From the NCBI RefSeq assembly GCF_012034245.1, contig NZ_JAATEO010000016.1:62001-126000 (forward strand): a stretch of 64,000 bases of DNA, in the 5' to 3' direction. Origin of the DNA: Micromonospora thermarum. Its GTDB lineage: Bacteria; Actinomycetota; Actinomycetes; Mycobacteriales; Micromonosporaceae. This document shows positions 61,753 to 64,000 of this stretch, piece after piece (position 1 is the first letter of the stretch; every line of letters starts with the position of its first letter). The notes beneath the pieces are model-generated. The model was not told the DNA's origin and ran no database searches. It worked only from the letters and a program-made list of their open reading frames with translations. A program made the position numbers and the translations under genes.

Positions 61753-62999
61753 CAGGCGGCCCCTTCGGTTGCCCGCAACGCCCGAAGCCACCGGCCGATC
61801 TGCCCTTCGGCGAGAGCGGGCACTGCACCGAACCGACCAGCAAGGTACGACAGGGCGAGATCCTCACCGGCCCGCGGCTCCGCATCTGCCAGCGGGAACA
61901 GCTCGCTCGCGCCAGCCTTGTCCTTCTCCACCAACCACACCTGTCCTGGGTCGAGCAGACGCATCTCCGCTTGACCGCCCAGAATCGTCACGTCGTGCGA
62001 GGTGAAGATCAGTTGGCTGCCTCGCTTGTTGACGTCGGGGTCTTGAAAGAGGCGGATGATCTCGGCGGCGAACCGCGGGTGAAGACTCGCGTCAAGCTCA
62101 TCGACGAGCAGTGCGCGACCCTCGTCCAATGCGATCAGCATGGGTCCGAGGAGGGCGAACCAGGAGCGGGTGCCGAACGACTCATCCTCCCACTTCACCG
62201 GATAGGCATCCCCGCCCGCCCCCCCATGCCACAAGCGCACTTCCTCCTTGCCTGGCTCGGTGGCGTTGATGACCTCCACACCGCGGATTCCCAGATCTGC
62301 GACTCGAAGCAGTTCCTGGATTCGCTCCCGTTTAGGGCCCTGCAGTTCATCGCGCGTGAACGCTTCGCGAACGTGCAGATTTTTGTCCGGGCTCACCCAT
62401 AGCAGGTTCCGTCTGAACCACTCGAAGATCGGGCCCAGCTGCGGATGATTACTTGCGCCAGCGACGGAGAGGAAGAGCGCGTCCGGCCGGGTCAGTCGGA
62501 CGAGTTGGGAGCGATCCTTCAGCCGCCCGCCGGGAAACTCGAACTCCTTAATGCGACCAACCGCCCGATCGAACCATATCTGTCGATGTCCGCGTGGGTA
62601 GGCGTGCAGCCACTCCCCTTCGACCCGCTCCGTGCCCAACTCGAAGCCGTAGGCATATCGCACGCCGTCATGCACGAAATCCAGCTCGAAGAACGACGTT
62701 CTGCCGACGGCCTGGGGATCGAGGCTGAAGACCTCCCGAGGCACGTCGGAACGAGACGCCCAGTCGGCGTAAGAACGGAGTACCGCCTGGCGCATCTCGA
62801 ACAGCGCCGTCAGGAGGTTGGACTTGCCGGAGGCGTTAGCACCGAACACCCCGATCACTGGATAGACGTTCAGGTTCTCACCGGCGGCGAGCTGGACCTC
62901 ACGAGTCCAGGCCGGCTCGGCCCCGTCAGGAGCGACGAGCACAAGCTCCTGCTCATCACGGAACGATCGCACGTTGGCGACCCGAAACCTCAACAGCAT
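61752..62999 (-). CDS. RloA-like AAA/ABC-type ATPase of a predicted defence pair
   Basis: 415 residues. SMC/ABC-like ATPase of the AAA_15/21 group: RFRVANVRSFRDEQELVLV, Walker A GVFGANASGKSNLLTALFEM, and later RALLVDELDASLHPRFAAEI (Walker B with Glu) and QLIFTSHDVTILGG (His). No coiled-coil arm is visible. A strong AAGGAGG lies 5 bases before the ATG. The gene overlaps rloB by one base and follows a GntR-type gene by 81 bases. The family occurs in AbiL, PARIS-like and Gabija-like anti-phage systems; AbiL is the closest by gene layout. Confidence 0.85.
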   Translation of the reverse strand: MLLRFRVANVRSFRDEQELVLVAPDGAEPAWTREVQLAAGENLNVYPVIGVFGANASGKSNLLTALFEMRQAVLRSYADWASRSDVPREVFSLDPQAVGRTSFFELDFVHDGVRYAYGFELGTERVEGEWLHAYPRGHRQIWFDRAVGRIKEFEFPGGRLKDRSQLVRLTRPDALFLSVAGASNHPQLGPIFEWFRRNLLWVSPDKNLHVREAFTRDELQGPKRERIQELLRVADLGIRGVEVINATEPGKEEVRLWHGGAGGDAYPVKWEDESFGTRSWFALLGPMLIALDEGRALLVDELDASLHPRFAAEIIRLFQDPDVNKRGSQLIFTSHDVTILGGQAEMRLLDPGQVWLVEKDKAGASELFPLADAEPRAGEDLALSYLAGRFGAVPALAEGQIGRWLRALRATEGAA

Positions 63000-63057
63000 G
63001 CCGCCTCCTTACCGCCGTCAGCGTATAGACATGCCGTGCCGGATCTCCGACATGACG

Positions 63058-63081
63058 GCCGCGCAGGTTCCCGGGCGCGGC
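63058..63081. other. Short hairpin between the GntR and RloA genes
   Basis: GCCGCGC (63058-63064) and GCGCGGC (63075-63081) can pair around a ten-base loop at the end of the GntR gene. It may partly terminate GntR transcripts, and TACGCT on the minus strand (63020-63025) may be a -10 box for the RloA-RloB genes alone. Both are weak by eye. Confidence 0.3.
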
Positions 63082-63308
63082 TAACCCTCGGGGCGCTCTG
63101 CGACGAACACGCCCACGCCGTGCACGCCCTCGACGAGGCCCTGCATCTGTAGGACAAGGATCGCCTGGCGCACGACGCCAGCCGACACACCGTGCTGCTC
63201 TCTCAGCTGAGCGGTGGACGGCAGTTTGTCGCCTGGGGCGAGTTCTCCGGACGCAATCTGCTCGCGGATGAGCTCCGCAAGCTGCGCCCACTTTGGTTTG
63301 GCGGGCAT
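63081..63308 (-). CDS. Small GntR-type winged-helix regulator
   Basis: 75 residues, only the GntR winged-helix domain: MPAKPKWAQLAELIREQIA, KLPSTAQLREQHGVSAGVVR and LVLQMQGLVEGVHGVGVFVA. No effector-binding domain. The ATG at 63308 has GGGAG 5 bases upstream. It lies immediately upstream of the RloA-RloB pair on the same strand and so may control or be co-transcribed with it. Such minimal GntR proteins are common on actinobacterial plasmids and integrative elements. Confidence 0.85.
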   Translation of the reverse strand: MPAKPKWAQLAELIREQIASGELAPGDKLPSTAQLREQHGVSAGVVRQAILVLQMQGLVEGVHGVGVFVAERPEG

Positions 63309-63348
63309 GGTGACTCCCTGGTCTGCACCCGCCATCTGATCACAAGAA

Positions 63349-63364
63349 ACTTGTCAGTACAAGT
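63349..63364. promoter_or_regulatory. Inverted repeat ACTTGT-CAGT-ACAAGT, candidate GntR operator
   Basis: Six-bp perfect arms with a four-base centre, 41 bases upstream of the GntR ATG. The minus-strand form TTGTACTGACAA resembles GntR-family operators with GTAC-type cores. Autoregulation is the simplest reading. Confidence 0.45.
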
Positions 63365-63380
63365 ACGAAGTAGTCCGTTG

Positions 63381-63406
63381 ACTTTGCCAGACTAGTCTGA
63401 CAAAGT
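63381..63406. promoter_or_regulatory. 26-bp near-perfect palindrome centred on ACTAGT
   Basis: ACTTTGCCAGACT joined to AGTCTGACAAAGT: the two 13-base halves are complementary except at one position (C/A). It is AT-richer than its flanks. It may be a second regulator site or a remnant recombination site of an inserted element. Confidence 0.5.
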
Positions 63407-63642
63407 TCCCATCGATCGGCTCCCTGGTCTGCAACCGGGGCTGGTCACTCCGTGAAAACGCGCCCGGCCGGTCGCCATTCCCCCGGTGGTCGGTCGGGTG
63501 CCACGCCCTGCCCGACACCCACCCGTCGGGCAGCACCAGCAGGCCCGGGGCGGGTGCCGGGCTCCAGCCGTCATGCGCGGACCCGAACCGTGCGGCGGCT
63601 GTCCCCGCCCGTCCCGGCGCCGTCGACCGGAGAGGAGTCGAC

Positions 63643-63978
63643 GTGCGTTCACCCCTCCCCCGGCCGCCCGGCCCGGTGCGCGTGGCGCACGGCGGCCCGG
63701 CTGTCCGCGTACTCCTCGGGAGGTGGCGGCGTCGCGACCCGCCGGTGCCGCTCGGGCCTCGGCACCGGCGGACCTGGCGGGGGTTGCGGCGCTGGTGCTC
63801 GTGCGGCCTGCGCTGGACCGCGTGCCCGGACCGGCACGCGCCGACTCCGACCGAGCCGCCCACGCCGCCGCGCAACACCCGGTGGCGCGACGAGCCGACG
63901 CGGGCGAACCCGCAGGTCGGCCGGGTCGGGCGGCTGACGCCCGCGCAGACCTGGCGGGCCAACGGCGGACGCTGGTGA
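63643..63978 (+). CDS. Basic Pro/Arg-rich hypothetical protein
   Basis: 111 residues with an Arg/Pro-rich sequence (RSPLPRPPGPVRVAHGG; LGRWRRRDPPVPLGPRHRRT), a Trp/Cys cluster WRGLRRWCSCGLRWTACPDR and a polar tail. No family recognised. The GTG at 63643 has GAGGAG 6 bases upstream, the main support for coding. The stop is at 63976-63978, just before the window ends. Confidence 0.5.
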   Translation: MRSPLPRPPGPVRVAHGGPAVRVLLGRWRRRDPPVPLGPRHRRTWRGLRRWCSCGLRWTACPDRHAPTPTEPPTPPRNTRWRDEPTRANPQVGRVGRLTPAQTWRANGGRW

Positions 63979-64000
63979 CCGCCCGCCCGCACACGCCGTT

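Larger units (their letters stand above)
63309..63642. other. 334-base intergenic region upstream of the GntR gene
   Basis: No gene is seen here. The part next to GntR (63340-63410) is AT-richer and holds two inverted repeats, listed separately. The rest (63411-63642) is GC-rich with no ORF I trust on either strand and no tRNA-like cloverleaf; it should contain the GntR promoter and that of the gene at 63643. Confidence 0.5.

Noticed and set aside
63354-63992. Minus-strand ORF of about 212 codons at the window end
   Set aside because: It runs through the palindromes and opposite the SD-led 63643 gene, and its product is Arg/Gly-rich without motifs.
1-64000. tRNA, rRNA or phage integrase genes
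   Set aside because: I looked in the intergenic regions and saw no cloverleaf with a GGTTCGA-type arm, no rRNA sequence, and no integrase other than the IS110 transposase.

Overview
The window is high-GC actinobacterial DNA, most likely from the Micromonosporaceae (Micromonospora or a close relative). The evidence is a qcrCAB/ctaE respiratory block with actinobacterial domain layouts, many GTG starts, TANNNT boxes placed about 12 bases before start codons (leaderless transcripts), and a gene order that, from memory, follows the Mycobacterium tuberculosis Rv2191-Rv2215 region: DEDDh/GIY-YIG nuclease, trpD, ctaE-qcrCAB, ctaF-ctaC, PfkB kinase, HesB-type protein, glycerate kinase, DUF3043, cobU/T-cobS, gcvT, leucyl aminopeptidase, E2 acyltransferase.

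Layout. 0-6.6 kb: a partial M48 protease, a four-gene cassette (ribbon-helix-helix protein, DUF4097 protein, DrrAB-type ABC exporter), a 70-residue Cys protein and a NYN-domain protein, all on the minus strand. 6.7-12.4 kb: nuclease, a second Rel-type alarmone enzyme, NUDIX hydrolase, sugar nucleotidyltransferase and Lrp-type effector domain on the plus strand. 12.4-23.9 kb: DUF4142 protein, cytochrome bc1 (qcrC-qcrA-qcrB) with ctaE, then ctaG, a receiver-like protein, trpD, ctaF-ctaC, and a cysteine desulfurase with a TusA protein. 24-25.4 kb: an apparently intact IS110-family element. 25.5-31.9 kb: PfkB kinase, HesB/ErpA, glycerate kinase, nadA, murA, DUF3043. 31.9-35.4 kb: an azlD gene, truncated azlC and truncated XRE-cupin regulator joined head to head by an apparent deletion, then a three-gene ABC-2 exporter. 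35.6-41.1 kb: a 1,841-residue protein with a very long disordered N-terminus, a helical-repeat region and C-terminal WG repeats. 41.1-56.2 kb: aldo/keto reductase, site-2 protease, Ser/Thr kinase with a spore-associated-protein-like sensor domain, CobU-CobT fusion, CobS, DUF2314 protein, GcvT, leucyl aminopeptidase, Lpd and the two-lipoyl E2 enzyme. 56.2-64 kb looks accessory: SDR/TetR pair, LtrA, Phd-VapC toxin-antitoxin, a frameshifted F420 oxidoreductase, and a lower-GC operon of GntR-type regulator, AAA ATPase and RloB protein that resembles an AbiL-type phage-defence system.

How parts work together. The bc1 complex, CtaC/E/F and the CtaG assembly factor form the terminal part of the aerobic respiratory chain (subunit I is not in the window). 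Cysteine desulfurase, TusA-type carrier and HesB/ErpA protein serve sulfur transfer and Fe-S assembly, which the Rieske protein and NadA need. Lpd and SucB serve 2-oxoacid dehydrogenases; GcvT belongs to the glycine cleavage system.

The strongest unexplained signals are (1) a tandemly duplicated 59-60 bp element at two loci, which at the desulfurase forms a chain of two 20-codon micro-ORFs coupled by GTGA overlaps to the real gene and at the nucleotidyltransferase is read through as a 40-residue N-terminal insert; (2) the GntR-RloA-RloB operon with palindromic sites upstream; (3) the azlC/regulator deletion junction; (4) a ribbon-helix-helix gene whose start codon lies inside iterated 10-bp operator-like repeats. 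All calls come from reading sequence only; no database search was run.
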